Shown: one piece after another, positions 1-12,493 of the stretch
Layout: each line of letters starts with the position of its first letter
Position numbering within the stretch: position 1 is the stretch's first letter
Assembly (NCBI GenBank): GCA_030015575.1
Contig: JASDDO010000028.1
Location: 27,445,154 to 27,509,153 of the forward strand
Direction: 5' to 3'
Source of the DNA: Agapanthus africanus
Taxonomy: Eukaryota > Streptophyta > Magnoliopsida > Asparagales > Amaryllidaceae
Length of the DNA stretch: 64,000 bases
Program-made: the position numbers and the translations under genes
The notes under the pieces: generated by a model
Told to the model about the DNA's origin: nothing
Database searches by the model: none
What the model saw: the letters and a program-made list of their open reading frames with translations, nothing else

Positions 1-789
1 GGGCAACAAGAGATGGGTTTTCTCTTGCCTGGAGACGGCGGTGGCACGGAAACGATGGAAATGGCACGGACACGACAACAGTGACGAGCTTGAGTGCTCG
101 ATGAACTGCCGGGCTTGTCGGCGACGGCAATGGCGTGGTGACGGCACGGGAAGTGGTGGCGCAGGTGTTGTGTCACGGCGGTGAGGTGCAGCGGAGATCC
201 GAGGTGCTGCAGGGGATGATCGGAGTCGGTGGTCCACGGTGGGGAGTCGGCGGTTGGACGGGGCGATGATGAAGATGTTGTTCGGTGGGGGTTAAGGATC
301 CTGGCTTAGGTGATGGGTGCGATAATGCTCAGGTGGTCACGGTTGGGGAGAGGAGGTCAGTGGAGGGGACGAGGAGGTGATGGGGATGGCCGGAGGAGGA
401 GGCTCGTTGGTGAGGTGGTGGTGGAGTTTGGGGTATCGGCTGTAAGGGAGTTGGGTCTCGCGGTGGTTGTTCGATGGAGATGAAGCAACGGCGATAGTTG
501 GTGGCGGTCCCAGGTGAAGAAAGAGGAGAAGGAAGTGTGGCTGGTGATGGGTTTGTGGTGGTGGTTAGCTCGAGCTAAAGCAGGAGGAGCTGGGGGGGAG
601 GGGGTTGTCGGTGATGATGAGTGAGGACGAGGGGAGCGAGATGGGTTAAGGAGTGAGAAGGGCTCAATGTTGAGGCGAGGGTGAGGCGAGGACATGAGGG
701 AGCGGTTCTCACGGCGAGAACGGGAGAGGGTGAGCCGTTGGAGGGATGGGATTTGGTGGAGGGGATCGCGGGGGAGTTGGCGAGCGGGG
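1..789 (-). mobile_element. Element C, 3' LTR, outer fragment
   Basis: This GC- and purine-rich stretch has no credible gene. It belongs to the 3' LTR of the outermost chromovirus (element C). Removing the 790-18532 insertion and one copy of its CGGGG duplication joins it to 18538-18853, which runs straight into a polypurine-tract region and chromovirus coding DNA. The LTR begins outside the window. The assignment is inferred from continuity, because the other LTR of C is only visible from its opposite end (63454-64000) and the two visible parts do not clearly overlap. Confidence 0.7.
785..789. repeat. Target-site duplication CGGGG, left copy
   Basis: CGGGG precedes the TGATC terminus of the non-autonomous Ty3-type element and recurs at 18533-18537, directly after its CA terminus. 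A 5-bp duplication is the usual product of LTR-retrotransposon integrase. Confidence 0.85.
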
Positions 790-2510
790 TGATCGTTTCT
801 TCGATGTCGTGTTTAGAAAAGTGTAAAGATCACAACCAAAAAAATTTGTAAACCGCAATCAATAACGGTGTCAATTGTAGGTTCGTTAGCGAGTGCGGAT
901 CGTCCACAGGGAAAGTGTGATTTGATCGATCTTGTTTTAGTTGAGTTGAAAATTAAAGGATAAAAGAAAATTGTTCAAGAATTGTGAAATTTAGTTTCAA
1001 GAATTATCAAGAAAATAAATATTAAGAATCAAGAATTTTCAAGATGATATCCAAATCGAATGAGTTATCAAGATTTGTAAAGAGGCTCGTAGGAATCGAT
1101 AGTGATTGATGAAGAATGATGATTAAAAATTCTTATCTATTGAAGATTTGTTGCTAGATCGATGACAATTAACGGGGTTTAGGGATCTCTTCAAGAAACT
1201 AAGGTTTCTTCATCATCATCCGTTGTCCTTTCGTTAATTAGCATTCAAATTCTAGTCTTTAGGAATTTCAATCATCGATTGTTGATCTATAATTTGGAGC
1301 GAAAACATTCAAGAAAACATCTCACTCGAAACTAGGTCATTGTTGATTCAATTTCCTAAAGTTTAAAAAACTCATAAGACTTAAGAATCGTTCAAGAATT
1401 TAATCATCATCATCTATCTATTTTGTCGATTCCTCCACGATCGGAGTTTTCACTCGAACATCATGAAATTAAATGAATCAAAGATCAAGAAACTTCACAA
1501 TGAAAGAATGTAAAGAAAGCAAGAATAAAGATCTTCACCTTTTATTATTCAACGTTTCGTTACAATTCATTCAAAGACTACAAGAATTGAGGGGAGAACT
1601 CGATCGTCGAATTTGGTTTCGCACCATCTTCGTGAGTCGCGGATCGTCGTGGATCACTTGCTCGGATGAAGATCGGCGTTGCTTCAAAAAAGCTTGTTGG
1701 ATCCTTGCTTGAATCGGTACTCGATGATCTTGATTTGGATCAAATTGTGTCACTCAATTTGTGTGGAATTGATTTGGATCTCACTAGATTTTTACCCATC
1801 AAAATGATGAACAACAATCAACAACCAACAACAACCATCAACAACTTTGAAATGATGCCCTAGGGTCCCTTTATATAGTATTCTCCTTTAGCTTCCCCTA
1901 GAAGCTTGATCAAGCTTCCTTTAGAATCTAAGCTAAGTTTAGTTTCTCTTGTAAGCTTGGTAGTTATTAGAAGAACTTTCTAGAATGAGTTAGTTATGTA
2001 GCTTACAAGAGAAGCTTGGTAGGTACAAGGCTTGCATGAGAAGCTGGGCTGTTAGATGGAAGCTTCTGGAGATTTGAAGCGTCTTGAAGAAGTTTTGCAA
2101 TTGATAAGAGAACCTCGGAAAAAGATGCTACCGATGCCGTGTCAGTGTGGCCGCGGATCCGCCGCAGATAGGCCCCTTTGGCCGTGGATCCGCGGCCCTT
2201 TGGAAGGCTTGGTGCATGAAATCTTCAGGTTGTGTTAGTGCTGATCCATAGGGCTTTATTTCATGTCTGGAATCTTTTTATATTTTCTTATTTACTGCCA
2301 GATCACAAGTCTTGGGCTTGGAGTATTTTTATCAGCACTTTTAGCAGTTTTGGCTCTTTACCCGGAATTTCCTGCACACAATCTCGGGAAAAGTGTTGTG
2401 ATATACAAAGATCGTGCGTGCAATAATAAACACTCATTTTCCCTCAAAATGTCGGTTATAATGTATAACACAAGTTATTTGGTATTTTACAGACAATTTT
2501 CTAATATGTG
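790..2510 (-). mobile_element. Non-autonomous Ty3-type element, left (3') LTR, part 1
   Basis: It matches 16720-18448 almost base for base with small indels, starting at TGATCGTTTCTTC. It is cut at 2510 by the copia insertion and resumes at 12411. A 65-codon frame present in both LTR copies (1666-1863 and 17605-17802) lies on the strand opposite the element and is not taken as a gene. Confidence 0.9.
2506..2510. repeat. Target-site duplication ATGTG, left copy
   Basis: ATGTG precedes the copia element and recurs at 12406-12410 after it. The intact sister LTR (near 18445) carries a single ATGTG at this site, which proves the insertion point. Confidence 0.92.
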
Positions 2511-4559
2511 TGTAAGTCCACGTTACCCCTCCCGGTTCTTACGGGCATGCGGAAATGGTAAAAAACGATTTTTTAGGGTATGGTAACATGGACTTTAGAA
2601 CAGGATCTTTGCTAAACTAACATCTAGCAACCTAACTACAAGTTTAACTACTATGTTAGGGGTTATACCTAGTCTTGAACTCCTTCTCTTCTTCTCCTTG
2701 TAGTGGTCGGATCGGCCTCACCTCGTCGTCTCCTTGTGCCGAAGATGGATCCACCCGAAAGCTTCTACCTTGGGCTGAAACTAAAATCCTTGGCTTGCTA
2801 GACCTTGAACTTTAGAATGAGTAGAGAAGTGTTTTTAGGGTTTTATCTCAATGGCTCATGTTTCTCAACTCATGAGACATGAGAGCCATGAGCAAGAGGA
2901 AGAGGGAGAGCTTGGATGAGAGAGAATGGAAATGATAGAATGAGCAAGACTTTTTACAACCATGCTCTCAAAAGGAAAAATAATCATGATAATAATAATA
3001 ATTAAGTATTTGTGATTGTTCATTTCAATGGCATTATCATTTCATGCATTTAATGCATTTTGTAAACAACAATCATGCAAAAGTCATAGCCATGAAATGA
3101 TAGCCATGAAATGATGATGGTCAACAAGTCCAAAATAGTCAACCGGTCAACAAAGTCAACAAGTCAACAAAAGTCAAACTTTCAACTCAACCATGGTACA
3201 ATAATACTTAATTATTATTAATCATATTTCTTATTCTCATAAGGGTTTAGAAAAGGTCAACAGTCAACAAACCTAATGAGAATCCTCTGCCTCTATCAAC
3301 CGTGCATACACACCCGCATCCGTATTCCGAGAAACACGAATACAAACAAGATAAAACCAATCCCAAAATGTATACTAGGATCTGGCTTAATCCAAATCCC
3401 GCTAGTAATAACTGCCCGGACACCAAATGTGCACAAGTGCGCGGATGTGAACGAACCATATCGCAAAACCATGCGACCTCTACTCTGTTTTGCCCAAAGG
3501 CGAATAGCTCTCTGAATGGGACTCTAAAGACTCGATACTACGCTGGCAGTGGGTTTAACCACATGCCGCAAGCGGTACTAGCTGTACGTAACGGTCCCCA
3601 GGTAGATGCCGATAAGAAGACAGATGTGGTGAACCCATCCAAACTCCTACTGAGCCTGAATGTGACCGTCTCCGTACAGTCCGGTCTGTTCGTCTGAGAA
3701 TATCGCATGGCGGGCCTAGGGGCGGTAAACGTCAGTCCCCTAATAGCGGTACAAGTCGTGTCGGAGTGTAGCCCAGAACACCCTGAGATAACACTGGAAA
3801 CCTACCAGTGTATCTCGCTTGCCCTGGCCAGGGACGACTATATGTAATGGCTCTCCTTGACACAGCGCGATATCAACTCCCAATACCGGGAGAGACAAAT
3901 CCTGTCTAACCATCACTGCCTCCAATTGCTTCGGGACTGCACCCAACTACTACCTGTTTGCACGACTCCTTTGAGCCGTGGTAGGGTAGTAATCAAAGTA
4001 CAGTGGGAACACACTCGAGGCGAAGTGACAGTGTCAAGTCAGCGGACTAAGCTGTACTTATGTCACCTGGGAACTGATAACTGACGATAGGTATAGTACC
4101 AACCAATAGTTCTCGACAAGTCCTGTCCTGTGTACTCGTAACCTAACGAGCACCCGCATACTATCTCAAGTACGACGTACTGACGGCTGTGGGACAGACC
4201 GTCTCCCCTGCTGGGATGAGAAGCGCATACGCTAGTCTACTCCGGAGTATCGATGCCCTGTCTCGATAATCCTATGACTAGGGACCTGTATAAGGATGTG
4301 CTTGTAGATTACCCAGCCCCCACTAGTGTGACTGTCATCACAACGCTGGTAATCAAGCAAAGATCCTAAGGGCTCGACTAATGTGTATACGTGATATGCT
4401 AAAAGAAACACATGCACACATTAAAGTGGAAACAAACCAAGTAGCATACTACCATTTAGAGCAAGATTTTCTATACAACTGTGAATATCCCAAGCTTCCA
4501 TCAAGTAATATACAAACTAGTATGATACAGTAATGGCCTCTAGGGTATATACACTAACA
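2511..4559 (-). mobile_element. Copia element, 3' LTR (left)
   Basis: This 2,049-bp LTR matches 10603-12405. It keeps a segment (about 4243-4470) that is missing from the right LTR. On the minus strand it begins TGTTAGTG, next to the purine-rich AAATGGGAGATT tract. Frames inside it (e.g. 3302-3697 and the matching ones near 11342-11762) are not coding. Confidence 0.92.
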
Positions 4560-4573
4560 ATCTCCCATTTGCA
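4560..4573 (-). other. Copia element polypurine tract
   Basis: The minus strand reads GCAAATGGGAGATT immediately before the LTR TG. Such a purine-rich run primes plus-strand DNA synthesis in LTR elements. The exact bounds are inferred. Confidence 0.6.
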
Positions 4574-4574
4574 C

Positions 4575-7500
4575 TAAGGCCGTGTACTGGCGTATCGAAG
4601 ACCTATCATCTCGATCAGCCGCTCGAACTGAGTCTGGGGTAAGGCCTTCGTGAATGGATCTGCAGTGTTATCTTCTGTAGCAACCCTCCGGACCTCGATC
4701 TTCCGGCGATCCACGATCTCCCTGATCAGGTGATACCACCTCAAGATGTGTCTGGACTTCTGATGGGACCTGGGTTCCTACGCTAAAGCTATAGCCCCGT
4801 TGTTGTCGCAATACAGAGGTATTGGATCAATAATGGACGGAACCACCTGAAGTTCTGTCAAGAACTTCCTCATCCAGACGGCTTCTTTTGCGGCATCAGA
4901 TGCAGCGATATATTCCGCTTCCATCGTCGAGTCAGCAACGGTTTCCTGTTTGGAACTCTTCCAACATACCGCCCCTCCATTGAGGGTAAAGACATAACCC
5001 GACATGGACTTGGAGTCATCCTTATCACTCTGGAAGCTGGAGTCAGCAAAGGCCTCCATCTGGAGGTCTTTTTCGCCGTAAACCAAAAACATGTCCTTAG
5101 TCCTTCTCAGATACTTCAGAATGTTCTTTACCGCTATCCAGTGCTTCTTCCCAGGGTTTGACTAATACCGGCTTACCACACTCAGTGCATAAGCTACATC
5201 TGGTCTGGTACACAACATCGCATACATTATAGAGCCTACCGCAAAAGCGTAGGGTATAATAGACATGCGATCCCTTTCCAAATCAGTCTTGGGAGACATC
5301 TCTTTGGAGAGGGGGATCCCGTGACAAGCCGGTAGATTACCGCGCTTGGAATCTTCCATACTGAATCTTTTCAGTATGGTGTCAATGTACCTGGACTGTG
5401 AAAGTCCTAATATCCTCTTGGATCTATCACGATGGATCCGGATCCCCAGAATGTAATAGGCATCACCCAGGTCTTTCATGGAGAACCTGTGTGACAAGAA
5501 CCCTTTAACAAATTGTAGCATAGGAATATCATTTCCTATCAAGAGAATATCATCCACGTATAAAATGAGGAATACGACAGTTCGTGCTACAGTTTTACTA
5601 TAGATACATGGTTCATCTGGATTTTTGATAAAGCCAAAATCTTTGACCGTCTCATCAAAACAGATGTTCCAACTCCGCGATGCCTGCTTTAGTCCATAAA
5701 TGGACTTAAGCAACTTGCACACCTTTCCGCTGCTCCCACTCTGAATGAAACCCTCTGGCTGGTCCATATAGACACACTCTTCTAAATTTTCATTTAGAAA
5801 AGCGGTCTTTACGTCCATCTGCCAAATCTCATAATCGTGGAAGGCAGCAATGGCAAGAAGGATCCGAATGGATTTCAGCATAGCCACTGGAGAAAAGGTT
5901 TCGTCATAGTTCAAACCAGGTCTTTGACGAAAACCCTTTGCAACAAGTCTATCCTTATAGGTCTCAACCTGTCCATCTACACCAATCTTCTTCTTGAAGA
6001 TCCACTTGCATCCTACGGGTTTTACCTTATCTGGAGCAACGCCCAAAGTCCATACTTTGTTGGTGTACATGGACTCCATTTCGGTCCGCATTGCATCCAG
6101 CCATTTTACCGAGTCAACGCTCTGAATGGCCTGCTGGAAGCTAGTCGGCTCATCATTATCAATGATGCAATCCTCTCTATCCCCGTCTATGAGAAAACCG
6201 TAGTATCTCTCGGGCGGATGAGACTGCCTACTACTCCTGCGGAGCAGCGTAGGAATGTCATGTTCTTTCGAACCCTCTGGTTCTTCTAAGATTTCAATAA
6301 TAGCCCGTGGTTCTGGAATTTCTTCCAGTTCTATTGCACTCCCACTTATCTGATTTTCCAAAAACTCAGTTTCCAAGAAGTGGGTATGACGAGAAACAAA
6401 AACCTTTTGTTCCTCTTCGCAATAGAAGAAATATCCCTTGGAGTTCTTTGGATATCCCACAAACTTGCACTGTACTGAACGTGCCTCGAGTTTGTCCGCA
6501 TGCTGCTTTTTGACAAAAGCTGGACATCCCCATGACTTAATGTGCTTAAGATAGGGTTTCTTCCCACCCCACATCTGATATGGTGTGGTAGGCACAGTCA
6601 TAGTTGGAACTCGGTTCAAAAGGTATGCAGCTGATTCTAGTGCATATCCCCAGAATGATCGCGGCAACTCAGCGTTATTCATCATGGAACGAACCATATC
6701 CAATAGGGTTCGGTTCCGTCTCTCCGATACACCGTTATGTTGCGGATTGTAAGGAGGAGTAAGCTGAGAGAGAATTCCATTCTCTTTTAGGTAATCCAGG
6801 AACTTGGCACTCAAGTATTCACCACCTCGATCAGATCTCAGTGTCTTGATACTTTTTCCTGTTTGTTTTTCTACTTCATTCTTATATTCCTGGAATTTTC
6901 CAAAGGCTTCAGATTTATATTTCATTAAGAAGACATATCCGTACCTTGAAAAGTCATCCGTAAAAGTAATGAAGTAAGAATAACCGCTTCGTGCATGTGT
7001 AGACATTGGAACGCACACATCGCTGTGTACGAGCCCCAAGAGCTCGCTCTCTCTTACTCCGTGTCCAGTGAACGGAGTCTTTGTCATCTTTCCTTTGAGA
7101 CAGGATTAACAAGTTGCATATGATTGATATTCGAACAGATCCAAATATCCTTCTGTATGTAACTTCGTCAACCTTCTCCCATTGATGTGACCTAGTCTAC
7201 AATGCCATAAGAAAACATGATTTATTTCTGGAGACTTTCTTTTATGTGTATTTTGGATATTGAAAATCTATGGTTGGTTTAATACGTATATACCATTGCT
7301 TAATGTACCTGACCCAGTCAGAACTTGATTAAGATGAATGTTTACAACATTGCTTACAAATGCAAATTCATAACCTTCTTTAAACATCAAAGATACAGAT
7401 ATGATATTACAAGTTACATTGGGTACAAAATAACAATCCCGTAAAACCAAAACATGTCCATCTGACAATCCCAGGTGATAGTCCCCCACGAACTCAGCAT

Positions 7501-7612
7501 CAATGCCAGCTCCGTTTGCAACTCTGAGGGTCATATCACCTGCCTTCAAAACCCTATGCTTTCTCAGTGCCTGCAAAGAATTACAGATATAAGATCCTGA
7601 TCCGGTATCCAA
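4575..7612 (-). pseudogene. Copia pol: protease, integrase, RT, RNase H (broken)
   Basis: The protease motif is DTGSG near 7600, with a stop (TAG in a Trp-like position) just before it. Integrase (about 6290-7087) shows HSDVC, SDRGGEYL and the glutamate in NGVSERRNRTL, a plausible D-D-E triad. RT (about 5165-6030) includes KTAFLNENL and the intact catalytic LYVDDILLIG. RNase H (about 4575-5092) contains ADSTMEAEYIAASDA and YCDNNGAIALA. In-frame stops lie near 7109, at 5162-5164 and near 4775. In a live element the product would be a Gag-Pol polyprotein acting in cytoplasmic virus-like particles and then in nuclear integration. The order integrase before RT assigns it to Ty1/copia. Confidence 0.93.
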
Positions 7613-7629
7613 TACCTAGGAAGTAGAGT

Positions 7630-8541
7630 TTACTGATAGACAGTTTTCAATAACATACACACCTGAAGCCGAAGCCGCAACTTGCTTCGGGTCCTGGTTC
7701 TTGGCCCTCCAAGCCCTGGAATCCTTTTCCAGTGTCCTTTCTTATGACAATAGAAGCATTCTTCCTTCCCCACAAGCTGTCCCGCTATCTTTGTTGCCTT
7801 TGCTTTTCCCTTCGTTTCCACTTTATTAACACCGCCCCTTGGTTTGGTGGGGGCTTTCTTCTTCTTTCCCTTGGCTTTCGCCTTGGACCTAGAAGAGGAA
7901 GATCCTCCAACAAACAAAGTGGATGTTTCCCTTACTTTCTGTAAGGTGCCCTCTGCACTCCTCAACATGTTGAGGAGCTCCGGAAGTTCAACTTTTTTTT
8001 CTTGCATGTTGAAGTTCAGGATAAACTGGGCGTAAGTGGAAGGAAGGGATTAGAGAATCAAGTCCTTATAGAGCTCGTTCTCAAACGTGGTCCCAAGGTC
8101 CGCGAGCTCTTCAATGAAGCCAATCATCTTAAGCACATGTTCCGCTACCGATGATCCGATGACCAATCTCGTCGAAAACAACTTTTTTGAGACTTCGTAT
8201 CTGGCGATACGGGATTGCTCTCCATATAGTTCCTTAGTATGGAGAAATATAGATTCTAGGTCCATATTCTCGTGCCTCCTCTGATGTTCATTGTCCATAG
8301 AGGCAAGCACGAGGCACTTGGCCTTCGTGCAGTCGATCTCCCAGGTCTTACGGATTTCTATATCCGCGACACTGGAGGTGGGACCTGGGATAAGGGGAGC
8401 TTTGGTGGTAAGGAGATACCCCAACTTGTCGTAAGTGATTGCCATTTTGATATTCCTGAGCCAATCTTTGTAGTTTGGCCCTGTCAGTATATTTTTATCT
8501 AGTAGTAACTTAAGTCCGGTCATGACGATTGGTCGCTGCAA
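7630..8541 (-). pseudogene. Copia gag with zinc knuckle (one stop)
   Basis: One frame runs from an ATG at 8541 through GLKLLLDKNILTGPNYKDWL, typical of copia gag amino-terminal regions, to a Lys-rich linker and the knuckle CFYCHKKGHWKR (CX2CX4HX4C-like; the last Cys is lost in a frameshift). A TAA at 8050-8052 interrupts the conserved segment DLIL-stop-SLPSTYAQF, where Gln (CAA) is expected. After GHWKR the frame shifts, so gag no longer joins pol. Gag forms the particle and binds genomic RNA. Confidence 0.88.
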
Positions 8542-10588
8542 TTAGGAGAGAGAGAAGAAACACTTTAGCATGATACTCATGCAAGTTTAGAGTGGTTTTT
8601 AGTTTGTCTAAACAGGATGGCTCACACTGTTTCTCGAATCCCTCCTCAAACCAGAAAGGAAGAATTAGTCGGGATCAATCTCATCGTACAATACTTTCTT
8701 AACCGTTCAGCCAGGCCAGTGTTGGTACTTCGAGGGAGGTTTTCCAACGCTTTCGCGAAGTTCCTTAATTAAGTAACCTCTTTTCCCTGGGGGCGTAGCC
8801 CTACTAACACCTTTCTAGACACCTACTTGGTTTATAGCATTGATCGTTAAGTGAGAAATTTTCCGAGGAGTAGCATATACTCACAGTAGGATCGGGATCC
8901 AATCATCGTGTGACAAAACTGAAGGAATCCTACCAGAATCATCACACTCCAAATGGTATGCAGCGCTAGCAAGTTTCAGTTTCTTTAGAAACTCCCGATG
9001 TGGATTTTTGCCCCATGCTCTAATGACCTTGACTTTGGCCAACAAATCATAAGTCACATGTCAAGTTCTACCCGTCATTCTTCAGGTTAATTTGAACTCA
9101 CCCGTACCTACCCTTGACTTTGGCCAACAAGGCAGTACGACTGTCCCAATCCAACTCATCTATCTATGCTGCATATGAATATCCAATAGCTACCAATCAC
9201 TGTGCCTTGACTTTGGCCAACAAACACAGCTTGAATACTATTGACTATCCATATGAAATGACGGAGGGCTATAATAGTTTTGGCGAAACCGTGAACGTAG
9301 TGAACTTGATATAATCGATGGAACGAGATAGCTTTTAAAAGGAGTGGTTCAAGCTCCGCGTTTAAAAGTTGGTTTTGAAAAGAAACCGAGTGGTTTTGAA
9401 ATTGTTCCAACGACTTTACTTTGGTTTATTTTCTTGCATTAATTTAATGCGTCCCATCATTTAATCCTACCATTGCAGAAAACAACGAAAATATGACGCA
9501 CGCTTATGCCATCCGCATTCGCCACGGGGCCCCGTCATTACCCGTTAGGTTACTTAACTAACGACAGAGCGGGGGCTAGACTAGCGCGGATGCAAAACAT
9601 AAGCAACGCCTAAATAGATACCATATATAGATATTTACATTCGTCAGATGCAATGATAGCCATTCCAGATCACAGATGAATACATTGGATATACTAGGAA
9701 TCCGCGTTTCGTTCGAGCCTGCAACGAAAAGCGGATTACACGGTCGCGATAAATAGCCAAGACCTCACCCTAGACCTCTACGGGTGCTGCAAACTATCCG
9801 CCAAATACTCGAAGTGAAGCAACCTCCCTCAACAATGTGAGTAGGCCACTCGGCACTTCGAGGTACCCGGTAGTTTGTGCACCCCACCTTGGGTCTATCC
9901 TAGGAGCAAAAACAGTAAAAGAAATAATATACAATGGCGGCTACAATCTCATCCCGGATGTGCGGCCATAAAAAATAATATTACATCAATTACATATTAC
10001 ATCAAATGAAAAGTAAAGAAAACTCTCATCTCACAATCCCCCCGGCTATTCATCCGCGACAATCCAACGAATTCATATACACAAACCATCAACATTACAG
10101 ATCACAGATATGTATAACCCCCACTAATCGACGTATAGCGATTAGCAGACGTTCAATACATATATCACATCACAGATATAACCCGTTAGCTAAAATCTAT
10201 AGAAGTTCGATCAAAATACGGATTTGTAACCACCCCAAACACAAATTTGTTTTCTGGAAAATCTGGGCAGAAACAACATATTCTAAAAATCCCAAAACAG
10301 ACCACTGAGTATACTGCAGGAAAAATGAGCCACGGCCGAGTCAACTCGGTCGCGGATCCGCGGCAAGAAGCATGTTCTTGCCGCGGTTCTGCGGTGAGTT
10401 GGTCGACTCGTTGGCTCGTTTTTCTTCTGTGTTCATTTAAAACCCTGAGCCGATTTTTGGTATGTGTCAAATTATTTTTGGAGCAGTTTAAAAATCGACA
10501 GAAAGTTCAAATCTCGGGCGTGTTTTGTGATTTTTTTTCCGATCGAAATTCTAGATACATTGCTAACATGCTAGATAGTGTTTAGCTA
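8542..10588 (-). other. Copia 5' leader between PBS and gag
   Basis: This is about 2 kb of untranslated leader with no convincing reading frame. It carries the triplicated CCTTGACTTTGGCCAACAA motif (9027-9222) and an AT-rich stretch near 9960-10020. Confidence 0.75.
9027..9222. repeat. Three copies of CCTTGACTTTGGCCAACAA
   Basis: The 19-bp motif occurs at about 9027, 9112 and 9204, at spacings of about 85 and 92 bp, inside the copia leader. Sequence between the copies is not obviously conserved. Confidence 0.85.
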
Positions 10589-10601
10589 GGCTCTGATACC
10601 A
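10589..10601 (-). other. Copia PBS, initiator-Met tRNA type
   Basis: The minus strand reads TGGTATCAGAGCC one base after the 5' LTR. This is the common plant primer-binding site for the 3' end of initiator methionine tRNA. It fixes the element's orientation. Confidence 0.95.
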
Positions 10602-10602
10602 C

Positions 10603-12405
10603 TGTAAGTCCACGTTACCCCTCCCGGTTCTTACGGGCATGCGGAAACGGTAAAAAACGATTGTTTAGGGTATGGTAACATGGACTTTAGAACAGGATCT
10701 TTGCTAAACTAACATCTAGCAACCTAACTACAAGTTTAACTACTATGTTAGGGGTTATACCTAGTCTTGAACTCCTTCTCTTCTTCTCCTTGTAGTGGTC
10801 GGATCGGCCTCACCTCGTCGTCTTCTTGTGCCGAAGATGGATCCACCCGAAAGCTTCTACCTTGGGCTGAAACTAAAATCCTTGGCTTGCTAGACCTTGA
10901 ACTTTAGAATGAGTAGAGAAGTGTTTTTAGGGTTTTATCTCAATGGCTCATGTTTCTCAACTCATGAGACATGAGAGCCATGAGCAAGAGAAAGAGGGAG
11001 AGCTTGGATGAGAGAGAATGGAAATGATAGAATGAGCAAGACTTTTTACAACCATGCTCTCAAAAGGAAAAATAATCATGATAATAATAATTAAGTATTT
11101 GTGATGGTTCATTTCAATGGCATTATCATTTCATGCATTTAATGCATTTTGTAAACAACAAGCAAGCAAAAGTCATAGCCATGAAATGATGATGGTCAAC
11201 AAGTCCAAAATAGTCAACAAGTCAACAAAAGTCAAACTTTCAACTCAACCATGGCACAATAATACTTAATTAATATTATTATTAATCATATTTCTTATTC
11301 TCATTAGGATTTAGAAAAGGTCAACAGTCAACAACCCTAATGTGAATCCTCTGCCTCTGTCAACCGTGCATACACACCCGCATCCGTATTCCGAGAAACA
11401 CGAATACAAACAATATAAAACCAATCCCAAAACGTATATTAGGATCTGGCTTAAACCAAAGCCCGCTAGTAATAACTGCCCGGACACCAAATGTGCACAA
11501 GTGCGCGGATGTGAACGAACCCTGTCGCAAAACCATGCGACCTCTACTCTGTTTTTCCCTAAAGGCGAATAGCTCTCTGTATGGGACTCTAAAGACTCGA
11601 CACTACGCTGGCAGTGGTTTTAACCATAGGCTGCAAGCCGTACTAGCTGTACGTAACGGTCCCCAGGTAGATGCCGATAAGAAGACAGATGATGTGAACC
11701 CATCCAAACTCCTACTGAGCCTGAATGTGACAGTCTCCTTACAGTCCGGTCTGTTCGTCTGAGAATATCGCATGGCGGGCCTAGGGGCGGTAAACGTCAG
11801 TCCCCTAATAGCGGTACAAGTCGTGTCGGAGTGTAGCCCAGAACACACTGAGATAACACTGGAAACCTACCAGTGTATCTCGCTTGCCCTGGCCAGGGAC
11901 GACTATGTGTAATGGCTCTCCTTGACACAGCGCGATATCAACTCCCAATACCGGGAGAGACGAATCCTGTCTAACCGTCACTGCCTCCAATTGCTTCGGA
12001 ATTGCACCCAACTACTACCTGTTTGCACGACTCCTTTGAGCCGTGGTAGGGTAGTAATCAAAGTACAGTGGGAACACACTCAAGGCGAAGTGACAGTGTC
12101 AAGTCAGCGTACTAAGCTGTACTCATGTCACCTGGGAACTGATAACTGACAATAGGTATAGTACCAACCAATAATTCCTGACGAGTCTTGTCCAGTGTAC
12201 TCTTAACCTAACGAGCACCCGCATACTATCTCAAGTACGACGTACTGACGGCTGTGGGACAGACCGTCTCCCCTGCTTGGATGAGAAGCGCATACGCTAG
12301 TCTACTCCGGAATTGTTTATACAACTGTAAATATTCCAAACTTCCATCAAGTAATATACAAACTAGTATGATACAGTAATGGCCTCTAGGGCATATACAC
12401 TAACA
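10603..12405 (-). mobile_element. Copia element, 5' LTR (right)
   Basis: It matches 2511-4559 but lacks about 230 bp after CTACTCCGGA (position 12310), giving 1,803 bp. It ends in CACTAACA followed by the ATGTG duplication. Confidence 0.92.
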
Positions 12406-12410
12406 ATGTG
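12406..12410. repeat. Target-site duplication ATGTG, right copy
   Basis: It pairs with 2506-2510. Confidence 0.92.
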
Positions 12411-12493
12411 TTATATTCATACCGAACACCTTTAGATGATTGCAAATAGTAGGAAAATTGATGTGTTAAAAATGCAATATTTTCGACTGATCA
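12411..12493 (-). mobile_element. Non-autonomous Ty3-type element, left LTR, part 2
   Basis: These 83 bp continue the LTR broken at 2510 and match 18450-18532. They end in GACTGATCA, the inside edge of the 3' LTR. Confidence 0.9.

Larger units (their letters stand above)
2511..12405 (-). mobile_element. Ty1/copia LTR retrotransposon, degenerate
   Basis: The ends are TGTAAGTCC..CACTAACA, with LTRs at 2511-4559 and 10603-12405, an initiator-Met PBS and an ATGTG duplication. On the minus strand the order is gag, zinc knuckle, protease, integrase, RT, RNase H, which is the copia order. Several nonsense codons and at least one frameshift interrupt the polyprotein, so this copy is not autonomous. 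The two LTRs differ by one large deletion and scattered changes, suggesting moderate age. Confidence 0.93.

Noticed and set aside
357..695. 112-codon minus-strand frame rich in Ser, Pro and Thr
   Set aside because: It is compositional, from GGTGG-rich LTR DNA of element C; no domain and no conserved start.
1666..1863. 65-codon frame conserved in both LTRs of the Asp-primed element
   Set aside because: Conservation follows from LTR duplication. It is on the strand opposite the element and has no recognisable domain.
3302..3697. 131-codon frame in copia LTR
   Set aside because: It is not conserved in length in the other LTR (11342-11572 is shorter), runs opposite to the element and has no domain.
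10589..10601. Possible tRNA gene fragments at PBS sites (also 16696, 44659, 55471, 63432)
   Set aside because: Only 13-18 bases complementary to tRNA 3' ends are present, next to LTRs. No cloverleaf or A/B boxes.
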